DNA of 64,000 nt, taken from NCBI RefSeq assembly GCF_003182255.1, contig NZ_QGTQ01000032.1, positions 1 through 64,000 of the forward strand. The letters are read 5' to 3'. This document shows, piece after piece, positions 47,070-58,016 of the stretch. Within the stretch, counting starts at the first letter, position 1. Each line of letters begins with the position of its first letter. Below the pieces are notes generated by a model that saw nothing but the letters and a program-made list of their open reading frames with translations, ran no database searches and was not told the DNA's origin. The stretch is from Paenibacillus cellulosilyticus (GTDB taxonomy: Bacteria > Bacillota > Bacilli > Paenibacillales > Paenibacillaceae). A program made the translations under genes and the position numbers.

Positions 47070-48110
47070 TTGTTCAACAAGAAAGTATGGGGTTCACTCG
47101 TCTTAGCAGCAACATTGCTTGTATCCGCAGGATGCGGCAGCACAGCCAAAACGAATGATGAAAGCAGCACAGATACGGCAGCAGCCAGCGGAGACAAAGT
47201 ATACAACATCGCGATCTCTCAAATTGTTGAGCATCCGGCGCTCGATGCAACTCGCGAAGGTTTTATTGCAGCGCTAAAGGATGGCGGTTTCGTAGAAGGC
47301 CAGAACCTGAAGATTGATTACAACAACGCACAAGGCGATCAAACGAACAATCTCTCGATCGCACAAAAGGTTGCAAGCGACAAGAATGATCTCATACTTG
47401 CAATCGCAACACCATCGGCTCAAGCAGTCGTTCAACAAGTGACTGATAAGCCTGTATTGTTCGCAGCAGTAACAGATCCTATTGCGGCTGATATCGTAAC
47501 GAACCTGGACCAGCCAGGCGGTAACGTAACCGGTGCATCGGATACGAACCCAGAAGCAATCGCGCAATTAATGAAGTTTATCTCCACGAATTTCCCGAAT
47601 GTGAAGAAGCTCGGCCTCATTATTAATGAAGGTGAGACGAACGCAGTCGTTATGGCAGATAAAGCTAAAGAAGAGCTCGACAAATATGGAATCGAACTGG
47701 TCAAAGCGCCGATTACAAATACATCGGAAGTTAAACAAGCGGCAGAATCGCTCGTTGGCCGTGTAGATGCATTTTACGTAACGCTCGATAACATGGTTGT
47801 TAACGGATTTGATGCGATTGTTCAAACAGCGAATGACAATCATATCCCACTATTCTCTAGTGACCGAGATACGGTAGAGAATGGTTCGTTCGCAACAGTT
47901 GGCTTCAAATATTATGACCATGGCTACCAAGTGGGCCAAATGGCTGTAGATATTTTAAAGAACGGCAAGAATCCTGGTGAAATGAACATTACGGTTCCAG
48001 AAAAGCTAGATCTGATCTTGAACCTGAAGGCAGCAGAGGCACAAGGCATCACAGTTACGGATGCAATGAAAGCAGAAGTGAAGGACGCAGCGAACGATAT
48101 TGTTGAATAA
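47070..48110 (+). CDS. ABC transporter substrate-binding lipoprotein, TrpX-like (ABC_sub_bind family)
   Basis: 346 residues. Signal with lipobox VSAGC (Cys near 22), a Ser/Thr/Asp-rich linker, then a type-1 periplasmic fold: YNIAISQIVEHPALDATREGF, AIATPSAQAV, PVLFAAVTDP, GGNVTGASD. This family accompanies permeases of the livH/TrpY kind; relatives are linked to tryptophan or other small-molecule uptake. Substrate unknown. Start TTG 47070 follows AGGAGGGG. First gene of a three-gene importer inserted between tuf and rpsJ. A GCGGGGTG/CACTCCGC hairpin (48173-48194) follows it. Confidence 0.9.
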   Translation: MFNKKVWGSLVLAATLLVSAGCGSTAKTNDESSTDTAAASGDKVYNIAISQIVEHPALDATREGFIAALKDGGFVEGQNLKIDYNNAQGDQTNNLSIAQKVASDKNDLILAIATPSAQAVVQQVTDKPVLFAAVTDPIAADIVTNLDQPGGNVTGASDTNPEAIAQLMKFISTNFPNVKKLGLIINEGETNAVVMADKAKEELDKYGIELVKAPITNTSEVKQAAESLVGRVDAFYVTLDNMVVNGFDAIVQTANDNHIPLFSSDRDTVENGSFATVGFKYYDHGYQVGQMAVDILKNGKNPGEMNITVPEKLDLILNLKAAEAQGITVTDAMKAEVKDAANDIVE

Positions 48111-48219
48111 GAGTCTTAGAACAGATTGTCTTCAGTAGATTCGAGAAATGCAAGTATGCTATGCGGGGTGGACCGATCGTCGTGTTCACTCCGCTTATTA
48201 ATTTAATGGAGGGAATGCA

Positions 48220-49152
48220 ATGCACGGCTGGTTTGGAGGCGCAGTAGAGCTCGGGCTGCTATACGCGTTGATGGCATTAGGGGTTTACATTACGTTTCGT
48301 ATTCTTGACTTCCCTGACCTTACGGTAGACGGAAGCTTTACAACTGGCGCGGGTATCGCGGCAGTAATGATTTCGCATGGAGCTGAGCCTTGGCTGGCCA
48401 CTTTGGCGGCGTTTGGCGGGGGATTGGCTGCAGGTGCACTGACAGGTATTTTGCATACAAAGGGTAAAATCAATGGACTACTCTCCGGTATTCTAATGAT
48501 GATTGCTCTCTATTCTATTAACTTGCGTATTATGGGCAGACCGAACATTTCGCTCATTCGCTCGGAAACAATTTTCACCGGTGTATCGGTTCTTGTCATT
48601 ATGCCAATCATCGTCATTGCCATTAAACTTCTACTCGATGTTTATTTCCGTACAGATCAAGGTCTTAGCCTGCGCGCGACGGGAGATAATGCACGTATGA
48701 TTAGAAGCTTTGGGGCTAATACCGATAATACAAAAATTGTAGGGATTAGCTTGTCCAACGGCTTAGTAGCACTGTCTGGTGCAATGGTTGCACAGCAAGG
48801 TGGATTCGCTGATATTTCGATGGGTATTGGGATGATCGTTATCGGTCTTGCGTCGGTTATTATTGGTGAGGCCATTTTTGGTGCGAAATCGATTGTCCGT
48901 GCTACACTCGCCGTTGTGCTTGGTTCGATCGTATACCGTATTATTGTAGCAATCGCACTGCGGGTCGAATGGCTTAAAGCTTCTGATTTGAAGCTCATCA
49001 CAGCGATCATCGTTATTGTTGCTCTAGTATTCCCTTCCGTACGTAAATATATGAAGGAAAAATCAAATGCGCGTAAACGTTCGGCGCAGCTTCTTGCTAA
49101 GGCAGCAAGCGAGTCGACGACAGCTGGGCGTAATTTGACCAAGGAGGGATAA
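48220..49152 (+). CDS. ABC transporter permease, TrpY-like (LivH/M-type fold)
   Basis: 310 residues with about eight hydrophobic segments. The start GGAVELGLLYALMALGVYITFRIL and the segments FPDLTVDGSFTTGA and LRATGDNARMIRSFGAN are typical of the permeases paired with ABC_sub_bind proteins. The C-terminus is polar and positively charged (KEKSNARKRSAQ). ATG 48220 follows GGAGGGA; the ATPase gene starts three bases behind its stop. Confidence 0.92.
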   Translation: MHGWFGGAVELGLLYALMALGVYITFRILDFPDLTVDGSFTTGAGIAAVMISHGAEPWLATLAAFGGGLAAGALTGILHTKGKINGLLSGILMMIALYSINLRIMGRPNISLIRSETIFTGVSVLVIMPIIVIAIKLLLDVYFRTDQGLSLRATGDNARMIRSFGANTDNTKIVGISLSNGLVALSGAMVAQQGGFADISMGIGMIVIGLASVIIGEAIFGAKSIVRATLAVVLGSIVYRIIVAIALRVEWLKASDLKLITAIIVIVALVFPSVRKYMKEKSNARKRSAQLLAKAASESTTAGRNLTKEG

Positions 49153-49155
49153 GCG

Positions 49156-49950
49156 ATGATTGAAATCTCGAAAGTATCCAAACTGTTCAATCCTGGTACG
49201 GTCGATGAGAAGATCGCGCTGATCGGGATTAACCTAAAACTAAACCCTGGCGACTTCATCACTGTTATTGGCAGTAACGGCGCGGGCAAGTCGACGCTAA
49301 TGAATATTATCTCCGGCGTTATGAAGCCAGATACGGGAGACGTAAGTATCGATGGTCGAGTCATTACACAGCAGCCCGAGCATCGCCGCGCACGCTGGAT
49401 CGGACGTGTGTTCCAAGATCCCATGGCAGGTACAGCACCTAACATGACGATTGAGGAAAATATGGCGATGGCATACAAGCGTGGACAAGCTCGTGGGTTC
49501 CAGATCGGCGTTACGAAAGCAAGGCGTGCCATCTTCAAGGAACAGTTGGCGAAGCTCGGCATCGGTCTCGAGAATCGTTTCAAAGCAAAAGTAGGCTTGC
49601 TCTCAGGTGGCGAACGACAAGCACTTAGTCTGCTCATGTCTACGTTCACGAAGCCGCAGATTTTGTTGCTAGATGAACATACGGCTGCGCTTGACCCAGC
49701 GCGTGCGGAATTGATTACTTCGCTTACGGAAACGCTGGTACGTGAAATGTCGCTTACGACGCTGATGGTTACGCACAATATGGAGCAAGCGATCAAGCTG
49801 GGTAATCGTCTTATTATGATGGATAAGGGGCGCATTATTCTAGACGTTGATGCGAAGCAGAAGAAAGATTTGACCGTAGAGCGTCTTCTCGGTGAGTTCG
49901 AACGGATTAGCGGCCGTAAGCTGGCTGATGATCGCGTCGTACTCGGTTAA
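49156..49950 (+). CDS. ABC transporter ATP-binding protein, TrpZ-like
   Basis: 264 residues. Walker A GSNGAGKST (38-46), Q-loop VFQDPMAGTA, signature LSGGERQA and Walker B ILLLDEHTAALDP. The LDEHTAALDP form (His where most have Pro) is typical of the TrpZ-like branch. Energises the permease next to it; AAGGAGGG lies just before ATG 49156. Confidence 0.93.
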   Translation: MIEISKVSKLFNPGTVDEKIALIGINLKLNPGDFITVIGSNGAGKSTLMNIISGVMKPDTGDVSIDGRVITQQPEHRRARWIGRVFQDPMAGTAPNMTIEENMAMAYKRGQARGFQIGVTKARRAIFKEQLAKLGIGLENRFKAKVGLLSGGERQALSLLMSTFTKPQILLLDEHTAALDPARAELITSLTETLVREMSLTTLMVTHNMEQAIKLGNRLIMMDKGRIILDVDAKQKKDLTVERLLGEFERISGRKLADDRVVLG

Positions 49951-49963
49951 TAGTGAGGAAACA

Positions 49964-50011
49964 GAGTAAATTGGCATTGGTGACGTTTGGTGAATTGGTG
50001 CCGATTTACTC
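49964..50011 (+). terminator. Possible terminator hairpin behind the importer operon
   Basis: GAGTAAATTGGCA (49964-49976) pairs with TGCCGATTTACTC (49999-50011) with one wobble. A T tract is missing, so termination is uncertain. Confidence 0.45.
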
Positions 50012-50047
50012 ATAGGAATTGGTAACGATTAAATGTATAACTTCTAG

Positions 50048-50076
50048 TTGCAATCGCCCGCCTAATTCGCTATAAT
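50048..50076 (+). promoter_or_regulatory. Promoter of the S10-spc-alpha ribosomal operon
   Basis: TTGCAA (50048-50053), a 17-base spacer and a consensus TATAAT (50071-50076). It lies about 138 bases before rpsJ and probably drives the long cluster to the end of the window. Confidence 0.9.
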
Positions 50077-50107
50077 ATTTCATGTTGGTCTGTGACGTTG
50101 CGATGAT

Positions 50108-50522
<415 letters not shown>

Positions 50523-50561
50523 TACCAAACAATAGAGTAGCAAAGGAAAAGAGGTGTCAAC

Positions 50562-51185
50562 ATGAAGGGTATCTTAGGTAAAAAACTCGGCATGACGCAA
50601 GTGTTCACGGCAGAAGGTAACGTTGTACCTGTAACGGTAATCGAAGCTGGCCCGAACGTCGTCCTGCAAAAGAAAGACCAAGAAAACGACGGCTACGAAG
50701 CTGTTCAACTTGGTTTTGTGGATAAGAAAGAAAAGAATGCAACGAAACCAGCAGTAGGCCACGCGAAAAAAGCCAATACGGCTCCTAAGCGCTACATTCG
50801 TGAAATTCGCGGAATCAACCTCGGCGAATATGAAGTTGGCCAAGTTGTTAAGGCTGACCTGTTTACGGAAGGCGAATTTGTTGACGTAACGGGCGTTTCG
50901 AAGGGTAAAGGCTTCCAAGGTACGATCAAACGTTGGGGACAAAGCACGGGTCCTATGTCTCACGGTTCCCGTTACCACCGCGGCCCAGGTTCGATGGGTT
51001 CCATCCAAGCGAACCGCGTACCAAAAGGTAAGCACCTTCCAGGTCACATGGGTTCGGAAACGATCACGATCCAAAACCTCGAAGTCATTCGCGTTGATGC
51101 AGAGCGCAATGTAATCCTGGTTAAAGGTTCGATCCCAGGTCCTAAGAATGCACTTGTTAAAGTCAAATTGACGGTGAAGAAATAA
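50562..51185 (+). CDS. rplC: 50S ribosomal protein L3
   Basis: 207 residues. [13 protein letters not shown] start and the extended loop reaching the peptidyl-transferase centre, GRYHRG-like [12 protein letters not shown]. Early-assembly protein. ATG 50562 follows AAAGAGGTG. In the S10 cluster, 28 bases before rplD. Confidence 0.97.
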   Translation: MKGILGKKLGMTQVFTAEGNVVPVTVIEAGPNVVLQKKDQENDGYEAVQLGFVDKKEKNATKPAVGHAKKANTAPKRYIREIRGINLGEYEVGQVVKADLFTEGEFVDVTGVSKGKGFQGTIKRWGQSTGPMSHGSRYHRGPGSMGSIQANRVPKGKHLPGHMGSETITIQNLEVIRVDAERNVILVKGSIPGPKNALVKVKLTVKK

Positions 51186-51213
51186 TCGTTTCTAAAGAAA
51201 GGAGGAACTAGCT

Positions 51214-51837
51214 ATGCCTAAAGTAGCTCTTTACAACGTGAGCGGCTCGCAAGTAGGCGAAGTTGAGCTCGCGGATAGCGTATTCGGTATTCAACCGAAC
51301 GCGCACGTATTGCACAGCGCGGTACTGTTGCAGCAAGCTGCAGAGCGTCGTGGTACGCATAAGACTAAAGGACGTTCTGAAGTTCGCGGCGGCGGCCGTA
51401 AACCTTGGAAACAAAAAGGTACGGGTCGTGCTCGTCAAGGTTCGATTCGTGCTCCACAATGGGTTGGCGGTGGTACGGTATTCGGACCGACTCCACGCAG
51501 CTATGCATTCAAGCTTCCAAGAAAAGTTCGCCGTCTGGCGATCAAATCGGCTCTGTCTTCGAAAGTGATCGGCAACGAAATCGTTGTTCTGGATCAACTG
51601 ACGCTGGCAGCACCAAAAACGAAGGAATTCGCAGCTATCCTGAACAACCTGAAGGTGGCTCGCAAGGCGCTTGTAGTTACGGCTAACTACGAAGACAATG
51701 TTGCATTGTCCGCGCGTAACATTCCAGGTGTGAAGTTTGTTGCAGCTGAAGGCATTAACGTGCTCGACGTACTGCAGCATGATCAACTGATCATCACGAA
51801 AGAAGCCGTAGAGAAAGTTCAGGAGGTGCTTGCGTAA
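51214..51837 (+). CDS. rplD: 50S ribosomal protein L4
   Basis: 207 residues. The exit-tunnel loop [20 protein letters not shown] is intact. In E. coli L4 controls the S10 operon; this is not shown for Bacillales. ATG 51214 follows AAAGGAGG. Its stop overlaps the rplW start (TAATG). Confidence 0.97.
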   Translation: MPKVALYNVSGSQVGEVELADSVFGIQPNAHVLHSAVLLQQAAERRGTHKTKGRSEVRGGGRKPWKQKGTGRARQGSIRAPQWVGGGTVFGPTPRSYAFKLPRKVRRLAIKSALSSKVIGNEIVVLDQLTLAAPKTKEFAAILNNLKVARKALVVTANYEDNVALSARNIPGVKFVAAEGINVLDVLQHDQLIITKEAVEKVQEVLA

Positions 51838-52127
51838 TGAAGAACCCACGCGATATTATCAAGCGCCCGGTTATTACGGAACGCACTAGTGACTTCATGG
51901 CTAACAAACGTTATGTCTTTGAAGTTGACATCCGTGCCAACAAAACGGAAATCAAGAGCGCAGTCGAAGCGATCTTCAAAGTGAAAGTCGACAGCGTGAA
52001 TACGTTGCGCGTACCGGCTAAACCGAAGCGTTATGGCCGTCACAATGGATATACATCCGAATGGAAAAAGGCGATCGTTCAACTGAGCGCCGAAAGCAAA
52101 GAACTCGAGTTCTTCGAGTCCGTATAA
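51837..52127 (+). CDS. rplW: 50S ribosomal protein L23
   Basis: 96 residues. [15 protein letters not shown] start and [19 protein letters not shown]. Sits at the tunnel exit and docks trigger factor and SRP. The AGGAGGT site lies inside the end of rplD (51820-51826), so translation is coupled. Confidence 0.97.
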   Translation: MKNPRDIIKRPVITERTSDFMANKRYVFEVDIRANKTEIKSAVEAIFKVKVDSVNTLRVPAKPKRYGRHNGYTSEWKKAIVQLSAESKELEFFESV

Positions 52128-52150
52128 CTTGAAGATAGGAGGGAAACCAA

Positions 52151-52981
52151 GTGCCGATTAAGAAGTATAAACCGACATCCCCGGCTCGCCGCGCTATGTC
52201 CGTCTCGACTTTCGAAGAGATCACAACTAGCCAACCGGAGAAATCGTTGCTTGCGCCGCTTTCGAAGAAAGCAGGCCGCAATAACCAAGGTAAAATTACG
52301 GTTCGTCACCATGGCGGCGGACACAAACGTAAATACCGTATCATCGACTTCAAACGGAATAAGGATGGTATCGTAGGTCGCGTAGCGACTATCGAGTATG
52401 ATCCAAACCGTACGTCGAACATTGCTTTGATCAACTATGCAGACGGCGAGAAGCGTTACATCATCGCTCCTAAAGGTCTGAAAGTTAACGATCAAGTTAT
52501 GTCCGGTCCAGAAGCCGACATCAAAATCGGTAACGCGTTGCCGCTGGAGAACATTCCAGTAGGTACAGTTATCCACAACATCGAGATGAAGCCTGGTAAA
52601 GGTGGTCAGCTCGTTCGTGCAGCGGGTACGGAAGCACAGCTGCTCGGTAAAGAAGAAGACTACGTGGTAATCCGCCTGACGTCCGGCGAAACGCGTCGCA
52701 TCCTCAAAAAATGCCGCGCTACGGTCGGTTCCGTAGGTAACGAAGACCACGAGCTCGTGAAAATCGGTAAAGCAGGCCGTTCCCGTTGGCTCGGCAAGCG
52801 TCCAGAAGTTCGCGGCGTAGTAATGAACCCGAACGATCACCCACACGGTGGTGGCGAAGGTCGCGCTCCAATCGGTCGCAAATCGCCAATGTCCCCTTGG
52901 GGCAAACCAACGCTGGGCTTCAAAACCCGCAAAAAGAAAAAAGCATCGAGCCAATACATTGTTCGTCGTCGTACGAAGTAA
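52151..52981 (+). CDS. rplB: 50S ribosomal protein L2
   Basis: 276 residues. [13 protein letters not shown] start, [12 protein letters not shown] and the C-terminal [13 protein letters not shown] region with the conserved His near the peptidyl-transferase centre. GTG start 52151 behind AGGAGGG. Confidence 0.98.
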   Translation: MPIKKYKPTSPARRAMSVSTFEEITTSQPEKSLLAPLSKKAGRNNQGKITVRHHGGGHKRKYRIIDFKRNKDGIVGRVATIEYDPNRTSNIALINYADGEKRYIIAPKGLKVNDQVMSGPEADIKIGNALPLENIPVGTVIHNIEMKPGKGGQLVRAAGTEAQLLGKEEDYVVIRLTSGETRRILKKCRATVGSVGNEDHELVKIGKAGRSRWLGKRPEVRGVVMNPNDHPHGGGEGRAPIGRKSPMSPWGKPTLGFKTRKKKKASSQYIVRRRTK

Positions 52982-53049
52982 TGATTGCTTGATACAATCT
53001 GCGTGACGGGTGACCGTCACGCGCACGTTAAGTGAAGGGAGGATCATCC

Positions 53050-53331
53050 ATGGGTCGCAGTTTGAAGAAAGGTCCGTTTATTGACGGCTACCTGCTCAAG
53101 AAAGTTGAAGAGCTTAACGCAGCGAACAAGAAAGTCGTGATTAAGACGTGGTCCCGTCGCTCGACTATTTTCCCGCAATTCATTGGTCACACGCTGGCTG
53201 TTTATGACGGTCGTAAGCACGTGCCGGTATATGTCACGGAGGATATGGTCGGACACAAATTCGGTGAATTCGCACCGACGCGTACGTACAAAGGCCATAG
53301 CGACGATGATAAGAAAACGGGTCGCCGTTAA
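53050..53331 (+). CDS. rpsS: 30S ribosomal protein S19
   Basis: 93 residues. [15 protein letters not shown] start, [17 protein letters not shown] and the tail [16 protein letters not shown]. Pairs with S13 in the 30S head. ATG 53050 follows AGGGAGG (53036-53042); ATG 53032 upstream lies before that site. Confidence 0.97.
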   Translation: MGRSLKKGPFIDGYLLKKVEELNAANKKVVIKTWSRRSTIFPQFIGHTLAVYDGRKHVPVYVTEDMVGHKFGEFAPTRTYKGHSDDDKKTGRR

Positions 53332-53371
53332 TTAACGGTCTGACTCTACGTTATGAGAGGAGGTTCCATCC

Positions 53372-53707
53372 ATGGCACAAGCGAAAGCGCAAGTTAATTT
53401 CGTTCGTATTGCACCTCGTAAAGCCCAACTGGTCGTTGACTTGATCCGCGGCAAGAAGGTAGGCGAAGCAATCGCGATTTTGCGTCACACGCCAAGATCC
53501 GCTTCCCCAATCGTGGAGAAGCTTCTGAACTCTGCTATTGCTAATGCGGAGCATAACTTCCAGCTGGACGTTAACAAGCTGGTTGTAGAGCAAGTATATG
53601 TGAACCAAGGTCCTACGTTGAAACGGTTCCGCCCGCGCGCACAAGGCCGCGCAAGCCGTATCAATAAACGTACGAGCCATATCACTTTGATCGTATCCGA
53701 GAAATAA
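53372..53707 (+). CDS. rplV: 50S ribosomal protein L22
   Basis: 111 residues. [17 protein letters not shown] and the hairpin loop [20 protein letters not shown] that lines the exit tunnel, without the deletions seen in macrolide-resistant mutants. ATG 53372 follows GAGGAGGTT. Confidence 0.97.
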   Translation: MAQAKAQVNFVRIAPRKAQLVVDLIRGKKVGEAIAILRHTPRSASPIVEKLLNSAIANAEHNFQLDVNKLVVEQVYVNQGPTLKRFRPRAQGRASRINKRTSHITLIVSEK

Positions 53708-53720
53708 GGAGGGAAAACGT

Positions 53721-54386
53721 GTGGGTCAAAAGGTAAATCCGGTCGGTCTTCGTATCGGGATCATCCGCGACTGGGAATCCAAATGGTTTGCTGGTAAAGA
53801 TTTCGGCGCACTTCTTATTGAAGACGTCAAAATTCGTGAGTTCCTGAAAAACAAACTGAAAGACGCAGCCGTTTCCCGCATCGAGATCGAGCGTGCCGCT
53901 AACCGCGTCAACGTAACGATCAATACGGCGAAACCAGGCATGGTCATCGGTAAAGGCGGTTCGGAAGTTGAAAACCTCCGCAACCAACTTGCTAAAATCA
54001 CGAACGGCAAAAAAGTGCATATTAACATCACGGAAATCAAACAAGCTGATCTGGACGCTATCCTCGTAGCTGAAAGCATTGCACAACAGCTTGAGCGTCG
54101 GACTTCGTTCCGCCGTGCACTGAAACAAGCAATCCAACGCACAATGCGTTCGGGTGCTAAAGGTATCAAAACGTCGGTTAGCGGTCGCCTCGGTGGCGCT
54201 GAAATCGCACGTACGGAAGGTTACAGCGAAGGTACAGTTCCACTTCATACGCTGCGCGCAGACATTGACTACGGCACAGCTGAAGCACACACAACTTATG
54301 GCCGTATCGGCGTAAAAGTGTGGATCTATCGCGGTGAAGTCCTTCCAACTGCTAAGAAGAAAGCTGTTCAGGAAGGAGGCAACTAA
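53721..54386 (+). CDS. rpsC: 30S ribosomal protein S3
   Basis: 221 residues. [13 protein letters not shown] start, KH domain with [13 protein letters not shown], and a C-terminal domain with [12 protein letters not shown]. Shapes the mRNA entry site. GTG 53721 (with GTG 53719 adjacent in another frame) follows AAGGAGGG. Confidence 0.97.
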   Translation: MGQKVNPVGLRIGIIRDWESKWFAGKDFGALLIEDVKIREFLKNKLKDAAVSRIEIERAANRVNVTINTAKPGMVIGKGGSEVENLRNQLAKITNGKKVHINITEIKQADLDAILVAESIAQQLERRTSFRRALKQAIQRTMRSGAKGIKTSVSGRLGGAEIARTEGYSEGTVPLHTLRADIDYGTAEAHTTYGRIGVKVWIYRGEVLPTAKKKAVQEGGN

Positions 54387-54388
54387 AC

Positions 54389-54823
54389 ATGTTGGTACCT
54401 AAACGCGTCAAGCACCGTAAGCAACAACGCGGTAACATGAGAGGTAAAGCAAAAGGCGGTACGGAAGTCGCTTTCGGCGAATACGGCCTGCAAGCTCTTG
54501 AGCCTTCATGGATTACGAACCGCCAAATCGAAGCTGCCCGTATCGCGATGACTCGTTACATCAAACGTGGCGGTAAAGTGTGGATCAAGATCTTCCCTCA
54601 CAAACCAATCACGCAAAAGCCGCTTGAAGTCCGGATGGGTAGCGGTAAAGGTAACGTTGAGAAATGGGTAGCGGTTGTAAAACCAGGCAAGATCATGTTT
54701 GAACTTGCTGGCGTTCCTGAGGAAATTGCTCGTGAAGCAATGCGCCTCGCAGCCCACAAACTCCCGGTTAAAACGAAGTTCGTGAAACGCGAAGAAGTAG
54801 GTGGTGAAGCAAATGAAAGCTAG
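54389..54823 (+). CDS. rplP: 50S ribosomal protein L16
   Basis: 144 residues. [15 protein letters not shown] start, [14 protein letters not shown] and [17 protein letters not shown]. Near the A-site tRNA elbow. Its end overlaps the rpmC start by 11 bases. Confidence 0.97.
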   Translation: MLVPKRVKHRKQQRGNMRGKAKGGTEVAFGEYGLQALEPSWITNRQIEAARIAMTRYIKRGGKVWIKIFPHKPITQKPLEVRMGSGKGNVEKWVAVVKPGKIMFELAGVPEEIAREAMRLAAHKLPVKTKFVKREEVGGEANES

Positions 54824-55013
54824 TGAATTTCGCAACCTAACCTCTGCTGAGATTGAACAAAAAGTCGCAGGCTTCAAGGAAGAACTTTTCAACCTTCGTT
54901 TCCAACTGGCAACGGGCCAACTCGACAATCCGACTCGCATTCGTGATGTGCGGAAGGAAATAGCTCGTGCCAAAACCGTCCTGCGTGAAAGAGAACTCGG
55001 AATCAGCAGTTAA
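54813..55013 (+). CDS. rpmC: 50S ribosomal protein L29
   Basis: 66 residues, two helices: [17 protein letters not shown] and [17 protein letters not shown] 54813 lies within the rplP coding end, preceded by GTGGTGAAG; translation is probably coupled to rplP. Confidence 0.96.
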   Translation: MKASEFRNLTSAEIEQKVAGFKEELFNLRFQLATGQLDNPTRIRDVRKEIARAKTVLRERELGISS

Positions 55014-55062
55014 TATTCACACAGTGGATAAGTCAGTAATGGCTTAAGGAAGGAGGAAGAAC

Positions 55063-55326
55063 ATGAGCGAACGCAATGCCCGCAAAGTTCAAATCGGCAA
55101 AGTGGTAAGCGACAAAATGGACAAAACGATCGTAGTTGCTGTTGAAACATACAAAAAGCACGATCTGTACCATAAACGCATCAAATACACGAAAAAATTC
55201 AAAGCGCACGACGAGAACAACCAGGCTAAGATCGGCGACGTCGTGAAAATCATGGAGACTCGTCCGCTTTCCAAAGATAAACGCTTCAGACTCGTAGAGA
55301 TCGTTGAAGAAGCTATTGTCTTGTAA
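55063..55326 (+). CDS. rpsQ: 30S ribosomal protein S17
   Basis: 87 residues. OB-fold with [32 protein letters not shown] and [23 protein letters not shown] 55063 follows AAGGAGG. Confidence 0.97.
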   Translation: MSERNARKVQIGKVVSDKMDKTIVVAVETYKKHDLYHKRIKYTKKFKAHDENNQAKIGDVVKIMETRPLSKDKRFRLVEIVEEAIVL

Positions 55327-55375
55327 GAACCTGGACTCGGATTAAAGTGCATTTTTCCGAAAGGAGGACGTACAA

Positions 55376-55744
55376 ATGATTCAACCATTTACGCGTTTGG
55401 CTGTAGCTGATAACTCCGGCGCTAAAGAACTGATGTGCATTCGTGTGCTTGGTGGCACGGGTCGTCGTGTTGGCGCAATCGGTGATTTGATCATCTGCTC
55501 CGTCAAACAAGCAACACCAGGCGGCGTTGTCAAAAAAGGCGACGTAGTAAAAGCTGTTATCGTTCGTACGAAGCGTTCGGTTCGCCGTAAAGACGGTTCG
55601 TACATCGCATTCGACGAGAACGCAGCGGTAATCGTGAAGGAAGACAAGAGCCCACGTGGTACGCGTATCTTCGGACCAGTTGCTCGTGAGCTTCGCGACA
55701 AAGACTTCATGAAAATCGTCTCGCTCGCACCAGAAGTTATCTAA
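55376..55744 (+). CDS. rplN: 50S ribosomal protein L14
   Basis: 122 residues. [18 protein letters not shown] start and [15 protein letters not shown]. At the subunit interface; target of RsfS in silencing. ATG 55376 follows AAAGGAGG. Confidence 0.97.
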   Translation: MIQPFTRLAVADNSGAKELMCIRVLGGTGRRVGAIGDLIICSVKQATPGGVVKKGDVVKAVIVRTKRSVRRKDGSYIAFDENAAVIVKEDKSPRGTRIFGPVARELRDKDFMKIVSLAPEVI

Positions 55745-55813
55745 TGCCCGTAAGGCGCGCAGCGCCACGGTGCTATATAAGCATGATCGATCAAGCATGC
55801 AGGAGGTGTACTC

Positions 55814-56167
55814 ATGCCACGGCTGAAAAAAGTTCTTGAATCGCATAACAACAAGCTTCATGTGAAAAAGGACGATAACGTCATCGTTATCAGCGGTAAA
55901 GACAAAGGCAAAAAAGGTCGCGTAATCGCAGCTTTCCCTCGCGAAAACCGTGTACTGATTGAAGGCGTCAATATCGTGAAGAAGCACGCTCGTCCGTCCC
56001 AAGCGAATCCGCAAGGCGGCATCATCGAGCAAGAAGCTCCGATTCACGTATCGAACGTTATGCACATTGATCCGAAAAGCGGTAAAGTAACGCGCATCGG
56101 CTACAAAGTGCTCGACAACGGCAAAAAAGTCCGGGTTGCTAAACGATCCGGCGAAGTGATCGACTAA
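55814..56167 (+). CDS. rplX: 50S ribosomal protein L24
   Basis: 117 residues. KOW motif [21 protein letters not shown] and the conserved [16 protein letters not shown]. Early-assembly protein at the tunnel exit. The first ~15 residues ([14 protein letters not shown]) are a slight extension relative to the B. subtilis protein. ATG 55814 follows AGGAGGTG. Confidence 0.96.
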   Translation: MPRLKKVLESHNNKLHVKKDDNVIVISGKDKGKKGRVIAAFPRENRVLIEGVNIVKKHARPSQANPQGGIIEQEAPIHVSNVMHIDPKSGKVTRIGYKVLDNGKKVRVAKRSGEVID

Positions 56168-56200
56168 TTGATCCGGAACGGAAAGGAGGTCCATTGAATC

Positions 56201-56743
56201 ATGGCAGCAAGAATGAAAGATCGTTATCTTAACGAAATTACTCCTGCTCTGATGCAGAAGTTCAACTATACGACTGTAATGCAAGTACCTAAGATCGAGA
56301 AAGTCGTCATCAACATGGGTGTTGGCGAAGCTACTGCAAACTCCAAAGTACTGGACGTTGCTGTTGCTGAATTGCAACTGATCTCTGGTCAAAAGCCAGT
56401 AATCACGCGTGCAAAGAAATCGATCGCAGGCTTTAAGCTTCGTGAGAACATGCCAATCGGTGCGAAAGTAACGCTGCGCGGTGAGCGTATGTACTACTTC
56501 CTCGACAAACTGTTCAACATTACGCTTCCACGTGTACGTGACTTCCGCGGTATCTCGACGAAAGCATTCGACGGACGCGGTAACTACACACTGGGCCTGA
56601 AAGAGCAAGTGATCTTCCCAGAGATCGAGTACGATAAAGTTGATAAAGTTCGCGGTATGGACATCGTCATTGTAACGACGGCCAAAACGGACGAAGAATC
56701 TCGTGAGCTGCTCACCCAACTGGGCATGCCGTTCACGAAGTAA
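56201..56743 (+). CDS. rplE: 50S ribosomal protein L5
   Basis: 180 residues. [17 protein letters not shown] start, [15 protein letters not shown] and [23 protein letters not shown] in the interior. Binds 5S rRNA and contacts the P-site tRNA. ATG 56201 follows AAAGGAGG. Confidence 0.97.
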   Translation: MAARMKDRYLNEITPALMQKFNYTTVMQVPKIEKVVINMGVGEATANSKVLDVAVAELQLISGQKPVITRAKKSIAGFKLRENMPIGAKVTLRGERMYYFLDKLFNITLPRVRDFRGISTKAFDGRGNYTLGLKEQVIFPEIEYDKVDKVRGMDIVIVTTAKTDEESRELLTQLGMPFTK

Positions 56744-56764
56744 TCCACGGGAGGTGTTTACCAA

Positions 56765-56950
56765 GTGGCAAAAACTTCGATGAAAGTGAAGCAGCAGCGC
56801 ACTCCGAAGTTCAAAGTGCGTGCGTACACACGTTGCGAGCGCTGCGGTCGTCCGCACTCCGTTTTGCAAAAGTTTAAAGTTTGCCGGATTTGTTTCCGTG
56901 AATTAGCATATAAAGGCCAGATTCCTGGCGTCAAAAAAGCAAGCTGGTAA
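56765..56950 (+). CDS. rpsZ: 30S ribosomal protein S14 type Z (zinc-binding)
   Basis: 61 residues. The two CxxC pairs CERC and CRIC with [18 protein letters not shown] identify the zinc form. Its place between rplE and rpsH is standard. GTG 56765 follows GGGAGGTG. Confidence 0.96.
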   Translation: MAKTSMKVKQQRTPKFKVRAYTRCERCGRPHSVLQKFKVCRICFRELAYKGQIPGVKKASW

Positions 56951-56982
56951 TCAGTCTTAGTTCGGGAAGGAGGTTCACATAA

Positions 56983-57381
56983 ATGGTTATGTCTGATCCG
57001 ATCGCAGATATGCTGACACGCATCCGCAACGCGAATGTCGTTCGTCACGAGACCGTGGAAATGCCTGCTTCGAAAGTGAAGAAGCAAATCGCTGAGATTT
57101 TGAAACGCGAGGGCTTCATCCGCGACGCAGAATATATCGAAGATAACAAACAAGGGATCATCCGTGTTTTCCTGAAATACGGAGCGAACAACGAGCGCGT
57201 AATCACGGGTCTGAAGCGCATTAGCAAACCAGGTCTTCGTGTTTATACGAAATCGAATGAAATCCCTCGCGTACTGGGCGGCCTCGGAATTGCTATCATT
57301 TCCACGTCCAAAGGGATTATGACCGATAAAGAAGCTCGTCAATCGAAAGCTGGCGGCGAAGTCGTCTGCTACGTGTGGTAA
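56983..57381 (+). CDS. rpsH: 30S ribosomal protein S8
   Basis: 132 residues. [16 protein letters not shown] start and the C-terminal [13 protein letters not shown] and GGEVVCYVW. Central-domain assembly protein and repressor of the spc operon in E. coli. ATG 56983 lies 9 bases behind AAGGAGG; ATG 56989 is possible but too far. Confidence 0.97.
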   Translation: MVMSDPIADMLTRIRNANVVRHETVEMPASKVKKQIAEILKREGFIRDAEYIEDNKQGIIRVFLKYGANNERVITGLKRISKPGLRVYTKSNEIPRVLGGLGIAIISTSKGIMTDKEARQSKAGGEVVCYVW

Positions 57382-57410
57382 TAAATCGTCAACGATTGGA
57401 GGTGTAACAA

Positions 57411-57953
57411 ATGTCCCGTATTGGTCGCAAACCAATCGCTGTTCCAGCTGGTGTTAGCATCAGCCTGAACGACAGCGTCATTACTGTAAAAGGTCCTAAG
57501 GGCTCCCTTTCCCGTTCGCTGCACAAAGATATGAAGATCAATGTTGCTGAAAACGAGGTTTTGGTTGAACGTCCTTCCGACAACAAACTTCACCGCTCCC
57601 TGCACGGAACGACGCGTAGCGTCATTTCCAACATGGTAAGCGGCGTAACAGAAGGTTTCGCTAAAACGCTTGAGCTCGTCGGCGTAGGTTACCGTGCTAA
57701 CAAGAGCGGCGATAAAGTCGTTCTTAGCGTAGGTTACTCCCACCCGGTTGAGATCGTTCCGGACAACGGCATCGAATTCGAACTGCCGTCCCAAACGAAA
57801 ATCATCGTTCGCGGTATCGACAAAGAGCTCGTAGGCGCTACGGCTGCTAAGATCCGTGCAGTACGTGAACCAGAACCTTACAAAGGTAAAGGTATCAAGT
57901 ACGAAGGCGAACGTATCCTCCGTAAAGAGGGTAAAGTTGGTAAGAAAAAATAA
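57411..57953 (+). CDS. rplF: 50S ribosomal protein L6
   Basis: 180 residues. [14 protein letters not shown] start, [10 protein letters not shown] and the C-terminal [15 protein letters not shown]. Near the sarcin-ricin loop. ATG 57411 follows GGAGGTG. Confidence 0.97.
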   Translation: MSRIGRKPIAVPAGVSISLNDSVITVKGPKGSLSRSLHKDMKINVAENEVLVERPSDNKLHRSLHGTTRSVISNMVSGVTEGFAKTLELVGVGYRANKSGDKVVLSVGYSHPVEIVPDNGIEFELPSQTKIIVRGIDKELVGATAAKIRAVREPEPYKGKGIKYEGERILRKEGKVGKKK

Positions 57954-58016
57954 GTCGCTTAACAGTCGGCTTATCCCGATAGCTTCATAAGGCAAACGGA
58001 AAGGAGTGTTCTCCGA

